A DNA stretch of 64,000 nt, taken from an uncultured Bacilli bacterium (GTDB lineage: Bacteria > Bacillota_I > Bacilli_A > RF39 > UBA660). The notes under the pieces are model-generated. The model made no database searches. It was not told the origin of the DNA and was given only the letters and a program-made list of their open reading frames with translations. The position numbers were made by a program, and so were the translations under genes. The stretch covers positions 284,699-348,698 of the forward strand of contig CALVQT010000001.1 in the NCBI GenBank assembly GCA_944358375.1, written 5' to 3'. The stretch's first letter is position 1; the number at the start of each line of letters is the position of its first letter. This document shows, one piece after another, positions 9,639 through 18,626 of this stretch.

Positions 9639-10815
9639 AAATAAAACATTTATATTATTATTTACAATAATGACTGTATTTATATTAATATTACTTTTTA
9701 TCTTTAATTTTATTACTTACAATAGAGAAAAAAATAATGTGTTAGATATATTAAATACAATTTCAACTACTCACAACGATTTTGATTATATAATAAATAG
9801 ACCAATTATATTAGGATCTCTTGCATATGTTGTTAATATTGATGATGATTATAATATTGTTAATATTATTAGTTATACAAATCAAAATATAGATAAAGAC
9901 AAATTAATAAGAACAACACAAATGATAATAAAAGAAGATAAACAAATTAAAGTTGGAAACTTATATTTTAGTGAATATTCTTATTTGAAAAATGATAATA
10001 CTATTATAATTGTTAATAATAGTGATTCTAAAGAAATTGTTATAAATTCATTTAAAGAATCATTTATCATATTTGTTTTATCATTGATTATAATTACTTA
10101 TATAAGTATTATGCTTACGAAGTGGTTAGTAAAGCCTGTTATTGAATCATTTGAAAAGCAAAAAGAATTTATATATGATGCATCTCATGAATTAAAAACA
10201 CCTCTTGCTGTAATTCTTGCAAATGCTGAGATGTTAGAAAGTGAACCAAAAGAAAAAAAATGGTTAAATAATATTAAAAGTGAATCTGAAAGAATGAGTA
10301 AATTAGTGACTGATTTATTAGAATTATCAAGAACTGAAAAAGGAAATATTAAATTAAATTTTACAGAAGAAGATATTTCTAAAATATTTCTAAAAACAAT
10401 CCTTACATTTGAAAGTTTAATATATGAAAATAATTTAAAAATAGATTATAAAATAAAAAATGACATAAAATTTAAATGCAATAGTGATAAAATGAAACAA
10501 TTATTAACAATATTACTGGATAACGCTATTAAGCATAGTTATAAAAGATCTACTATTAAAGTAAATTTATTTAAAGAAAAAGATAATATTATACTAGAAG
10601 TAATAAATAATGGAAAGGAAATCCCTAAATTTGAAAGAGATAAAATTTTTGAGAGATTTTATAAAGCAGATAAATCTAGAAATAGAGATGATAATAGATA
10701 CGGTTTAGGTCTTGCTATCGCTAATAATATTGTTAAAAGCCATAATGGTAAAATAAGTGTTGATTGTAAAAATGGATATACAAAATTTAGTGTAAATTTT
10801 AAAAATAATAATTAA
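9625..10815 (+). CDS. Membrane sensor histidine kinase
   Basis: Two membrane helices (about residues 10-30 and 145-165) flank an extracytoplasmic sensor region of roughly 110 residues. Next comes the HisKA block SHELKTPL with phospho-His188, the N-box DNAIKHS and the G-box GLGLAIANNIV. No separate HAMP domain is obvious between the second helix and the H-box. I chose ATG 9625 rather than the adjacent GTG 9622; this gives 396 residues. Cognate regulator and gene order resemble CssRS/CiaRH-type envelope stress systems, which also sit next to or control htrA. The signal is unknown. Confidence 0.9.
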   Translation: MKKLRNKTFILLFTIMTVFILILLFIFNFITYNREKNNVLDILNTISTTHNDFDYIINRPIILGSLAYVVNIDDDYNIVNIISYTNQNIDKDKLIRTTQMIIKEDKQIKVGNLYFSEYSYLKNDNTIIIVNNSDSKEIVINSFKESFIIFVLSLIIITYISIMLTKWLVKPVIESFEKQKEFIYDASHELKTPLAVILANAEMLESEPKEKKWLNNIKSESERMSKLVTDLLELSRTEKGNIKLNFTEEDISKIFLKTILTFESLIYENNLKIDYKIKNDIKFKCNSDKMKQLLTILLDNAIKHSYKRSTIKVNLFKEKDNIILEVINNGKEIPKFERDKIFERFYKADKSRNRDDNRYGLGLAIANNIVKSHNGKISVDCKNGYTKFSVNFKNNN

Positions 10816-10820
10816 TTTTT

Positions 10821-10858
10821 TGATTTTTAATGTTATTTTAATAATTCAATATTATAAT
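10821..10858 (+). promoter_or_regulatory. Tandem operator and promoter of htrA
   Basis: Two 11-bp direct repeats lie at 10821-10831 (TGATTTTTAAT) and 10832-10842 (GTTATTTTAAT). The second matches the repeat before the 4.5-kb operon at 10 of 11 positions. A TATAAT box at 10853-10858 starts 10 bp after the second repeat, the identical spacing seen at 4439/4450. The shared geometry points to activation by the same response regulator. Confidence 0.62.
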
Positions 10859-10900
10859 TAGTATGTAGTTAGGAAGGATAGATGAAAGAAGGAATATAAT

Positions 10901-12139
10901 ATGAAAAATAGAAAGATTGAAGAAAATAAAAATAACGATGTAAATGAAATAAGAGTTGAAAAAGAAGTTGCTTATGTTAATAAAAGAAAAGATAGTAAAA
11001 ATATTATTATATTTGTCTTAATGCTTATTATTATCTTTGGTAGTGTATATTTAGGGTATTCATTATATAGTAATAATCATTCTGATAATAAAACTTCTGA
11101 TATAAAATTAAATTATACTGAAACTACTGATAATAAAATTGAAGGAGTATATCTCGTAGATGTTTCAGATGTTGTAGAAAATGTTATGCCTAGTATCGTT
11201 TCTATAACTAGTAAAACATTAATAACTTCTGGAGTATTTGATTCAAATTTCTTTTTTGGAAATCAAGAAAGATACCAAGAAGGTGCAGGATCAGGAATAA
11301 TTATTAGTAAAACTGATGATGAATTATTAATATTAACTAATAATCATGTTGTTAGTGGAGCAGAAGAATTAACCGTTAAATTTATAAATGATAAGAGTTT
11401 TGATGCTACTATTAAGGGAACAAGTGAAAGAAAAGATATCGCAGTTATATCTATTAAATTATCTTCTTTGGATGAAGATACATTAAATGAAATTAAACTT
11501 GCAACTATTGGTAATAGTAATGATTTAAAAGTTGGAAGTGGAGTAATTGCAATTGGAAATGCACTTGGTTATGGACAATCAGTTACTACTGGAGTGATTA
11601 GTGCATTAAATAGAGAAGTTACAATAGATAATTATACAAATAAAATGATACAAATAGATGCTGCTATTAATGGCGGAAATAGTGGAGGAGCATTATTAAA
11701 TGCTAATGGAGAAGTTATAGGAATTAATTCTGCTAAATATTCATCAAATGGATCATATTCAGAAGCTAGTATAGAGGGTATGGGATTTGCTATTCCTATA
11801 ACTGATGTTGATGCATTAATTACTTCGCTTATGAATGGAGAAGAAGAGACTAAACCTGTCCTTGGGGTAGAAGGATATATGACAAATGAATCATTTTATG
11901 GTCTACCTGAAGGGTTCTATATATCAAAAATTGTTAAAGGAGGTGGTGCAGATAAGGCTGGACTTGAAATAGGTAACATTATCACAGAAATAGAAGGAAA
12001 TGAAGTGAAAACTTTTAGTGATTTAAGTGATGTTTTATATGAGAAAAAACCTGGTGATACGGTTGTACTAAAAATCAAGTATGTAAGCGGAAGAGAGTAT
12101 AAAGAAAAAGAAGTTAAAGTAACTTTAACTGAAGAATAA
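10901..12139 (+). CDS. htrA: HtrA/DegP-type membrane-anchored serine protease
   Basis: Envelope quality-control protease of 412 residues. A basic cytoplasmic N-terminus of about 35 residues precedes one membrane helix. A trypsin-like domain follows with catalytic triad His149 (NNHVVSG), Asp179 (KDIAVI) and Ser261 (GNSGGALL), then one PDZ domain at about residues 310-405. It degrades or refolds misfolded proteins at the outer membrane face. It lies just downstream of the two-component genes and has its own promoter with the same tandem repeat as the regulator's operon, as expected for a secretion-stress target. Confidence 0.93.
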   Translation: MKNRKIEENKNNDVNEIRVEKEVAYVNKRKDSKNIIIFVLMLIIIFGSVYLGYSLYSNNHSDNKTSDIKLNYTETTDNKIEGVYLVDVSDVVENVMPSIVSITSKTLITSGVFDSNFFFGNQERYQEGAGSGIIISKTDDELLILTNNHVVSGAEELTVKFINDKSFDATIKGTSERKDIAVISIKLSSLDEDTLNEIKLATIGNSNDLKVGSGVIAIGNALGYGQSVTTGVISALNREVTIDNYTNKMIQIDAAINGGNSGGALLNANGEVIGINSAKYSSNGSYSEASIEGMGFAIPITDVDALITSLMNGEEETKPVLGVEGYMTNESFYGLPEGFYISKIVKGGGADKAGLEIGNIITEIEGNEVKTFSDLSDVLYEKKPGDTVVLKIKYVSGREYKEKEVKVTLTEE

Positions 12140-12363
12140 TAAATAATTTTTGGAGGGATGTGATATATAGGTTATTATAACCATTAAATAAGATGACTAG
12201 TCAATCCTTAATTAATATAAAGAAAGAGAAAATAAAAGACATTATACACACCTATGTCTTATAAATAAAATAAACTCTTTAATTTTAAAATTAAAGAGTT
12301 TTAAATTATGAAAATAAAGAATTTTTTATATAAATGTGATAAAATTATTTTTGAGGTGATTTT
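12140..12363 (+). other. Non-coding interval, possible small RNA with terminator
   Basis: No open frame longer than a few codons is present. A GGAGGG motif at 12151-12156 is followed by an ATG TGA with no gene. The interval ends in a strong terminator-like hairpin at 12272-12302. A transcript from the htrA side or a separate small RNA could end there. I see no match to tmRNA, SRP RNA or a known riboswitch. Confidence 0.3.
12272..12302 (+). terminator. Intrinsic terminator
   Basis: AAACTCTTTAATTTT (12272-12286) pairs with AAAATTAAAGAGTTT immediately after it, ending in a short T-run. It separates htrA from the AlaX-like gene. Confidence 0.7.
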
Positions 12364-12804
12364 ATGGATAATAGTACAAAATATCATACAATAGCTCATA
12401 TAGCGCTTTGTGTATTACAAGAAATATATGGTAAAGAAGTTAAATGTATGGGTTGTAATTTATCTGAAGAAAGACTCAGATTTGATTTTTCTTTAGATAG
12501 AAAAATGACGGATGATGAGAAAAAAGATTTAGTTATTGGAATAAATAATTATATTGATCAAAAATTACCAGTGACTAAAGAAGAAATGACACTTGAACAT
12601 GCTAGAACTATTGGTGCACATGGTGATTTTAATGATAAATATGGAGATTTAGTTTTTGTTTATCGTATTGGAAATATTTCTTGTGAGATATGTGGAGGAC
12701 CACATGTTAGAAATACGGGTGAGTTAAGACATGTTAAATTAATAAAAGAGGAAAGTTCTTCACATGGTGTAAGAAGAATTAAGTTAATAATGGAAGAAGA
12801 ATAG
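12364..12804 (+). CDS. AlaX-like trans-editing protein (free-standing AlaRS editing domain)
   Basis: A 146-residue protein matching the second-additional-domain (SAD) of alanyl-tRNA synthetase: CGGPHVRNTGEL near residue 110 and the end block EESSSHGVRRIK. All four expected zinc ligands are there, H8 and H12 (HxxxH) and C110 and H114 (CxxxH), so it is probably active in removing serine or glycine from mischarged tRNA-Ala. There is no aminoacylation domain and the N-terminus begins directly in the editing fold, so it is not a broken alaS. It is a single gene with its own ribosome site (GAGGTG) and terminator. Confidence 0.8.
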   Translation: MDNSTKYHTIAHIALCVLQEIYGKEVKCMGCNLSEERLRFDFSLDRKMTDDEKKDLVIGINNYIDQKLPVTKEEMTLEHARTIGAHGDFNDKYGDLVFVYRIGNISCEICGGPHVRNTGELRHVKLIKEESSSHGVRRIKLIMEEE

Positions 12805-12824
12805 TATATAATTGTTCTTCTTTA
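12795..12824 (+). terminator. Intrinsic terminator after the editing gene
   Basis: AAGAAGAA at the gene end pairs with TTCTTCTTT about 12 bases later. The hairpin overlaps the last codons and stop. Confidence 0.5.
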
Positions 12825-12882
12825 ATTATAATAGTGACTTTTTATTACAAATTTAGTAGAATTAATATAGGTAGGTGAAATT

Positions 12883-13578
12883 ATGAAAAAAGTAATTAAA
12901 AAGAAGGCTAAAGTAACTGAATTTTTACCAAAATTAAAAAAAATAATGTTTAATAATAAAAAAAACATTGATTATTTAATTAAAGGAATTTATGCTGGTG
13001 TAATGATTGCAATTGGAGCAATAGTATATTTAAGTTCCTCTGATAAATTAATAGGATCATTTTTATTTTCTATAGGTTTATTAGTTGTATGTATGTATGG
13101 AATGAATTTATATACAGGTAAAATTGGATATGTTTTAGTTAATAAAATATCTTATTTATATGAAGTATTTTTAGGTTTATTAGGCAATTTTATTGGTGCT
13201 TTTATTGTAGGAAAGCTTATATTATTAACTAGATTTGAATCTATTTCTGCTATAAGTGCTGTACTTAGTGATATGAAATTAAATGATAATTTATTAAGTA
13301 TTTTTATATTATCTATGTTTTGTGGGATTTTAATATATATAGCAATTAATAATTATAAAAAAATAGATAATGAAATAGGTAAATATATATGTATATTTTT
13401 ATGTGTAATAGTATTTATTACTTGTGGATTTGAACATTGTATTGCAAATATAGCATATTTTACTATCGGAAAAGTATGGTCATTTAAGGCTTTTATATAT
13501 ATAATTATAATGATTTTTGGTAATTCAATAGGATCTATTTTGATTGCGTATTTTTATAACTTATATTATAAAAACTAA
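12883..13578 (+). CDS. Formate/nitrite transporter (FNT) family channel
   Basis: Membrane protein of 231 residues with six predicted helices after a basic 30-residue N-terminus. FNT-type blocks are visible: YGMNLYTGK in the third-helix region, CGFEHCIANIAYF around the central pore histidine, and GNSIGSI near the C-terminus. The family forms pentameric channels for small monovalent anions such as formate, nitrite or lactate. Nothing nearby tells which anion is moved. It is monocistronic, with a TAGGTG ribosome site and a terminator directly after the stop. Confidence 0.82.
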   Translation: MKKVIKKKAKVTEFLPKLKKIMFNNKKNIDYLIKGIYAGVMIAIGAIVYLSSSDKLIGSFLFSIGLLVVCMYGMNLYTGKIGYVLVNKISYLYEVFLGLLGNFIGAFIVGKLILLTRFESISAISAVLSDMKLNDNLLSIFILSMFCGILIYIAINNYKKIDNEIGKYICIFLCVIVFITCGFEHCIANIAYFTIGKVWSFKAFIYIIIMIFGNSIGSILIAYFYNLYYKN

Positions 13579-13609
13579 AAATTAATTTAAAAAATTAATT
13601 TTTTTTTAT
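13578..13609 (+). terminator. Intrinsic terminator after FNT gene
   Basis: AAAATTAATTT and AAATTAATTTT form a stem closed by a short A loop, with a nine-T tail. Confidence 0.65.
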
Positions 13610-13665
13610 AAAAAAGTAGTGTATGTATTATTTAAGGACAATTATATTAATGAAGGAGGTAAGGT

Positions 13666-14211
13666 ATGAAAAAAATATTTAAATTCTTAATTTCATTAAT
13701 ATTAGTATTATGTGTATCTAGAGTTAATGCAGAAGAAATCACTTATAGTGATTGGTCAATATTATATCCTAGTGGACTTGATGATTCTTTTATACAAAGT
13801 GAAGATAGATATCACTTTTATAGAGTTGTTGATAACAAAATAGAATATACAGATGAGTATTATGTTAATCTTGATGGTTATATTAAAGATGAGAAATCTA
13901 AAAAAACATTTTATAGATATATAACTAATAAAATGTTAGTATTTAATAATAAAAATGAAATTGTTTTAGAAAATATTGATTATTGTAAAAAGAATTATTG
14001 TTATTTTAAATTATTTACTGAACCAACATTAGTGGACTTAAGTGAAAAAGAAGAAATTGATTATTCAGATTCACCAATGTTTGAAATTGTTCCAACAGTT
14101 GTACCTATGACTAATGATAATATAACAATATTTATAGTTATTTTTACAATTAGTATTTTTACATTAATTTTATTACTTGTCATAAAAAGAAGAAAAATGT
14201 CATACGAATAA
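13666..14211 (+). CDS. Secreted/membrane-anchored hypothetical protein
   Basis: A 181-residue protein with a typical N-terminal signal sequence (residues 1-22, cleavage plausible after VNA) and an extracytoplasmic domain rich in Tyr, Asp and Lys that contains a Cys pair in YCKKNYCYF. A C-terminal membrane helix near residues 150-172 is followed by a basic KRRK tail. This topology resembles surface proteins anchored by a C-terminal helix. It has a strong GGAGG ribosome site. I do not recognise a family. Confidence 0.6.
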   Translation: MKKIFKFLISLILVLCVSRVNAEEITYSDWSILYPSGLDDSFIQSEDRYHFYRVVDNKIEYTDEYYVNLDGYIKDEKSKKTFYRYITNKMLVFNNKNEIVLENIDYCKKNYCYFKLFTEPTLVDLSEKEEIDYSDSPMFEIVPTVVPMTNDNITIFIVIFTISIFTLILLLVIKRRKMSYE

Positions 14212-14269
14212 TATATCTAGTTTTGTCGAATTGCTTTTATTAAATAATTAATATTGTTAATATTAGTTT

Positions 14270-14902
14270 ATGGATAAAGAAGATATTGATTTATTAAAAG
14301 AAAACGAAAATTTAGTATATAAATTAGCATCAAAATATAGTAATTATTATAATTTTGATGATTTATATCAAGCAGGAATGATTGGTATAATAAAAGCTAG
14401 TAAAAATTATAAAGAAAATACAAATACAAAATTTTCAACTTATGCATATAAATATATATTTGGTGAAATGTTAGATTATATAAAAAAAGATAGAAATATT
14501 ATTATAAGCAGTGATACATTTAGTATTTATAAAAAATATTTAAAAGTTAAAGAACTTCTCTTTATCAAATTAGATAGAGAGCCAAAGTTAAATGAAATAA
14601 GTAAATTTATGAATTTAGATGAATCATATTTAGTAAATATTATTCAAAGTGTTGCGTTTACGATGACTCTTGAAAATGATAATAGTTATTATTCTGACAA
14701 TTCAGAAAATGTTATCAATAAAATATTAATTGATAATGAAATGGAATTATTAAATGAAATGGAAAAATCAATTATTAATTATAGATATTATATGGGATTT
14801 ACTCAAAGTGAAGTTGCTGATATATTGGGTGTTTCACAAGTGAAAGTTTCAAGACAAGAAAAATTAATTTTAAGTAAGATGAAGAATAATATTATAAATT
14901 AA
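14270..14902 (+). CDS. Alternative RNA polymerase sigma factor, sigma-70 family
   Basis: A 210-residue sigma factor of the SigB/SigF/SigG size class. Region 2 is clear (DDLYQAGMIGIIKASKNY, then FSTYAYKYIFGEMLDYIKKD) and region 4 carries a helix-turn-helix (GFTQSEVADILGVSQVKVSRQEK). Region 3 is short and diverged. The start ATG 14270 lacks a good ribosome site, suggesting weak translation. No anti-sigma factor is adjacent, and the flanking genes are two membrane-anchored hypotheticals. I cannot tell whether it serves sporulation, stress or another programme. Confidence 0.85.
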   Translation: MDKEDIDLLKENENLVYKLASKYSNYYNFDDLYQAGMIGIIKASKNYKENTNTKFSTYAYKYIFGEMLDYIKKDRNIIISSDTFSIYKKYLKVKELLFIKLDREPKLNEISKFMNLDESYLVNIIQSVAFTMTLENDNSYYSDNSENVINKILIDNEMELLNEMEKSIINYRYYMGFTQSEVADILGVSQVKVSRQEKLILSKMKNNIIN

Positions 14903-14926
14903 AAAAGCAATTATGCTTTTTTAATT
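14899..14926. terminator. Bidirectional terminator
   Basis: AAAAAAGCA, a short loop and TGCTTTTTT lie between the sigma factor gene (+) and the convergent hypothetical gene (-), serving both. Confidence 0.7.
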
Positions 14927-15525
14927 TGTTTATTTTTAAAATATATAATTACTAATATAAAGGTAATAATAATAACTATGATTATAATATATGGAATAGT
15001 ATTTGCTTTTATGATACTATCTTTAATTTTAAGAGTATTTATAATATTGTGATAATCATTATTATATGAAATATCATTATCACTACTATATACAATTGTA
15101 GTAATATACTTATTAGTCGTTATTATGTTTCCTATTTGATAAGTATCATATCCTGTTGTTTCTTTTGTAGGCCAGTATATGTTATAACTTAATACATTAT
15201 AATCATTGAGTTTAGTTTTTTTTATATTAGTCACAACTACTTCAATGTCAAATTCATCTAGTTCATTATTTATATTTTCCTCAATATATTTAATTTGATT
15301 ATCAATATCTTGCTGTGTAAATTTGGATATATCATATTTTAAATTTTGATTATCAGATATTGTAATAGCTATATAATTATTATTATAAGACCATTTATAA
15401 GAATTATTTTCTTCTAACTCTAATTTATAATTATCAGGTATATCAATATTAAAATAATTATTTTCATATGCGTAAATATTATCAATATTTAAAACAAATA
15501 ATATTAATACAAATATTTTTTTCAT
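14911..15525 (-). CDS. Signal-peptide protein with C-terminal membrane helix, hypothetical
   Basis: A 204-residue protein with an N-terminal signal sequence (about 18 residues), a beta-rich extracytoplasmic domain of about 150 residues and a C-terminal membrane helix near 175-197, ending in a basic tail. The overall plan matches the proteins encoded at 13666 and possibly 15629. It could be a stress- or sigma-controlled surface protein, but no family is recognised. Confidence 0.6.
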   Translation of the reverse strand: MKKIFVLILFVLNIDNIYAYENNYFNIDIPDNYKLELEENNSYKWSYNNNYIAITISDNQNLKYDISKFTQQDIDNQIKYIEENINNELDEFDIEVVVTNIKKTKLNDYNVLSYNIYWPTKETTGYDTYQIGNIITTNKYITTIVYSSDNDISYNNDYHNIINTLKIKDSIIKANTIPYIIIIVIIITFILVIIYFKNKQIKKA

Positions 15526-15628
15526 AAAATCACCTACATGTTATTATATAATAAAAAAAGATATATATCAAAAATATTTACTTTTTATTGCTGAAAAGAT
15601 ATAATTATATATAAGAATTGGAGTGTAT

Positions 15629-16321
15629 ATGAAGAAGTTTACGAAAATATTTATTGTTATGTTTATTTTATTCTTTGCTTGTGCATGTATAATTTATATA
15701 GATTATTTTATAGTTAAAAATAAAAATGCAATACCTAAATTATCAATTAAAGAAGAGTTAAGTGATAGTTTAGTAGTATATAATGCTGCATTTTATAGAG
15801 TCTGGTATTGTAAGACTAATGATACTTATACAATAGGCAATTATAAAGATAAAGATGCAACTTGTCCTGTTGAATATAAATTTGATAGTGATGGAATGTA
15901 TGAAAATTCAAAGGGTATTAAAATTTCTAAACATGATTTAAAATTAATAAGTGATATCTATAGTAGTCAGGCAATTGAAAATATAAGAAATGTAAGTGAA
16001 CTTGAAGATTTTATTTATGTTGCTAGTGAATATGGAAAAAGTAAATATCAAGTTGTTATGAAAAATGAAGTACCGATTAGAAGTGTTGATGGTAGTAATA
16101 TAATATTGTTTCCAGAATTTAAATTAAATAATGATGAATATGAGTGGGTTTATGATAATAATATATACTATTGTATGAATGCGTATGGTGAAGTAGCACT
16201 ATTTCGAAATAATATGTGTGGTCAATATACAAATATTAAAATGACTGATAAATGGTGTAACTTATATACTAACTCATTGTTAGTATATGATGATAAAGCA
16301 AATAATTTATGTAAAAAGTAA
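15629..16321 (+). CDS. Hypothetical protein with N-terminal membrane anchor
   Basis: One N-terminal membrane helix (residues about 6-26) and an extracytoplasmic part of about 200 residues containing six cysteines, which may form disulfides (for example YCKTND, DATCPVEY, YCMNAYG, MCGQY, KWCNLY). I use ATG 15629, since the TTGGAG ribosome site at 15617-15622 fits it better than GTG 15623. It precedes cdsA by 61 bases. No family recognised. Confidence 0.6.
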   Translation: MKKFTKIFIVMFILFFACACIIYIDYFIVKNKNAIPKLSIKEELSDSLVVYNAAFYRVWYCKTNDTYTIGNYKDKDATCPVEYKFDSDGMYENSKGIKISKHDLKLISDIYSSQAIENIRNVSELEDFIYVASEYGKSKYQVVMKNEVPIRSVDGSNIILFPEFKLNNDEYEWVYDNNIYYCMNAYGEVALFRNNMCGQYTNIKMTDKWCNLYTNSLLVYDDKANNLCKK

Positions 16322-16382
16322 TGCCTTGTTAAATAAATTACATCATGGTATAATAAATTATATAATTAATAGGAGGATTTAT

Positions 16383-17177
16383 ATGAAAAAAAGAGTTATA
16401 AGTGCGATTATTGCTTTAATTATAATTTTACCAATTATTTTTATAGGAGGATCATTATATTATGCAGCGCTAGGTATACTTTCAATAATTGCATACTATG
16501 AAATTATAAATATATATGAAAAAGAAAAAAAATTGCCAATTGTTATGAAATCAATGGCATTAATAACATATTTATTTATAGTTATGTCTGCAATTAAAAA
16601 TAAAGATAGTTTTTATATAGATCATAGATTTTTAATATTAGATATATTTGTATGTTTATTGCCTTTAGTTATTTTAGATAATAAAAAATATAGTGTAGAA
16701 GATGCTATGTATTTATTAGCTATAACATTATTTTTATCTATATCATTTAATTATTTAATTATAATACGAAATATGAATATAGTATATTTATTGTATGTAA
16801 TAATTGTTACTGTAATTACAGATACTTTTGCTCATTTTTGGGGTTCACAAATTGGAAAGATTAAATTGTGCCCAAAAGTTTCTCCAAATAAAACAGTAGA
16901 AGGCATGATTGGTGGTTGTATATTTGGAACATTTATGGGTAGTATATATTTTCTAACATTTATAAATGTAGATGCTAATATTTACTTAATAATAATAATG
17001 TCATTGTGCATGTCAATTATTGCTCAATTTGGAGATTTAGTATTTTCTTCTATTAAAAGACATTTTGATGTAAAAGATTATGGTAATATTATGCCTGGAC
17101 ATGGAGGAGTATTGGATAGACTTGATAGTGTGATTTTTGCTACATTAATATTTTCATATTTAGTTAGTTTTTTCTAG
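16383..17177 (+). CDS. cdsA: Phosphatidate cytidylyltransferase
   Basis: Makes CDP-diacylglycerol, the common precursor for phospholipids including the PssA product. Polytopic membrane protein of 264 residues with the CdsA signature KDYGNIMPGHGGVLDRLDS at the C-terminus. The real start is ATG 16383, preceded by AGGAGG at 16371-16376; an upstream in-frame ATG overlaps the previous gene and has no ribosome site. rseP follows after 9 bases, the classical cdsA-rseP order. Confidence 0.93.
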   Translation: MKKRVISAIIALIIILPIIFIGGSLYYAALGILSIIAYYEIINIYEKEKKLPIVMKSMALITYLFIVMSAIKNKDSFYIDHRFLILDIFVCLLPLVILDNKKYSVEDAMYLLAITLFLSISFNYLIIIRNMNIVYLLYVIIVTVITDTFAHFWGSQIGKIKLCPKVSPNKTVEGMIGGCIFGTFMGSIYFLTFINVDANIYLIIIMSLCMSIIAQFGDLVFSSIKRHFDVKDYGNIMPGHGGVLDRLDSVIFATLIFSYLVSFF

Positions 17178-17186
17178 GAGGAAATT

Positions 17187-18242
17187 GTGAATTTTATTAT
17201 AACTTTAATAATTTTAGTATTTATTTTAAGCTTAATAATTGGTATTCATGAATTTGGACATTTTATAGCAGCTAAGAAAAGTGGAGTATATGTTGAAGAA
17301 TTTTCTATTGGAATGGGACCTTTAATAAAACAAATTAGGCCTAAAAATAGTGAGACAACTTATTCAATTAGGGCACTACCTATAGGTGGATTTGTTGCAA
17401 TGAGTGAAAAAGAGAATGATAATAAAAAAATAAAAAAAGATAAAGTTTTAGAAAATAAAAGTTATTTAAAACAGTTATGGGTTTTTTCTAATGGAGTCAT
17501 TTTTAATTTTTTTCTTGCAGTTATTGTGTTTTTCTTTAGTGGTTTAATTTTTGGAAGACCAATAGAAAATTCAATAGTAGCAGAAGTTCCTGAAGAGTAT
17601 CCTGCATATGAATCAGGAATACAAGTAGGAGACGAAATAATTAAAGTTAATGGTAAAGAAATTGAAACTTACTATGATTTTAGTATTGAAGTTAATGCAA
17701 AAAAACCTCAAGATAAATATATTCTTACAGTTAAAAAAACTGATGGGACTATTAGAGATATAGAAATAGAACCAGTTGTTCAAATGGTAGACGATGTTGA
17801 AGTAAGAACATTTGGCGTTGGGTTTAAAACTAATTATGAAAAAGGATTAGTTAATGCATTAATATATAGTGTTGAGGGTGTAATTGATACTACAATAAAA
17901 ATATGGGATACAATTGTAATGTTATTTACTGGTGAAGTTTCAGTTAATAATTTAAGTGGTCCAGTAGGTATGTATTCTATAATTGATAGTGCTAAAGCAA
18001 GTGGATTAATTAATATATTATATATAACTGCTTATTTAAGTATAAATGTAGGAATGATTAATTTATTTCCAATACCAGTATTTGATGGTGGAAGGATATT
18101 ATTGTTAACAATAGAAAAAATAGTAAGAAAGAAAGCTTCTGAAAAGTTAGAAATAGGAATAAATTTAGCGGGATTTGCTATTATGCTATTACTTATGATA
18201 TTAGTTACTTTCAATGATATTGTAAGATTGTTTGGTGGTTGA
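17187..18242 (+). CDS. rseP: Site-2 intramembrane zinc protease RseP
   Basis: Cleaves transmembrane segments, for example of anti-sigma factors or signal peptides. The zinc motif HEFGH is at residues 21-25, one PDZ domain is in the centre (about 130-205), and the second metal-ligand block NLFPIPVFDGG lies near the C-terminus. It starts with GTG 17187 behind an AGGAGG site. It ends in a TGA that is in frame with the following gene only three bases later, so this TGA has to act as a stop, which is evidence for the standard code in the host. Confidence 0.93.
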   Translation: MNFIITLIILVFILSLIIGIHEFGHFIAAKKSGVYVEEFSIGMGPLIKQIRPKNSETTYSIRALPIGGFVAMSEKENDNKKIKKDKVLENKSYLKQLWVFSNGVIFNFFLAVIVFFFSGLIFGRPIENSIVAEVPEEYPAYESGIQVGDEIIKVNGKEIETYYDFSIEVNAKKPQDKYILTVKKTDGTIRDIEIEPVVQMVDDVEVRTFGVGFKTNYEKGLVNALIYSVEGVIDTTIKIWDTIVMLFTGEVSVNNLSGPVGMYSIIDSAKASGLINILYITAYLSINVGMINLFPIPVFDGGRILLLTIEKIVRKKASEKLEIGINLAGFAIMLLLMILVTFNDIVRLFGG

Positions 18243-18245
18243 TTT

Positions 18246-18617
18246 ATGGAAAATGAATATTTAGATAATAAAATAATCTTGAATTATTGCAAAGATTATT
18301 ATAGAATTATTAATGAGGAATTTACTGAATTAGATTATATGACTAGTAAAGTGATTCAAATATATCAAACGTATATATTTTCTATAAACGTTAAAAATAA
18401 AGTTGAAAGAAAAAAAATAACTGATCTTAATGATGCGGTTGTTAGATATTTTGATGATAGAGAATTTAAAAAGATATTAACAAATTTTTTGATTGCCTTA
18501 AAAGTATCTAAAAAAGAAAAAAATGTATTATCTTACATTGTAACCGCAATTATAAATGAACATGAGAAGTATATGGAGGGATTGACAAGAAATTTATATA
18601 TTCCAAGATGGATATAG
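18246..18617 (+). CDS. Small hypothetical helical protein
   Basis: A 123-residue, mostly helical, charged cytoplasmic protein without recognisable motifs or membrane segments. It begins three bases after rseP and likely shares its transcript; no ribosome site other than the coupling context is visible. Nine bases separate it from the HD-domain gene. Unknown function. Confidence 0.6.
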   Translation: MENEYLDNKIILNYCKDYYRIINEEFTELDYMTSKVIQIYQTYIFSINVKNKVERKKITDLNDAVVRYFDDREFKKILTNFLIALKVSKKEKNVLSYIVTAIINEHEKYMEGLTRNLYIPRWI

Positions 18618-18626
18618 ATTGCAATA

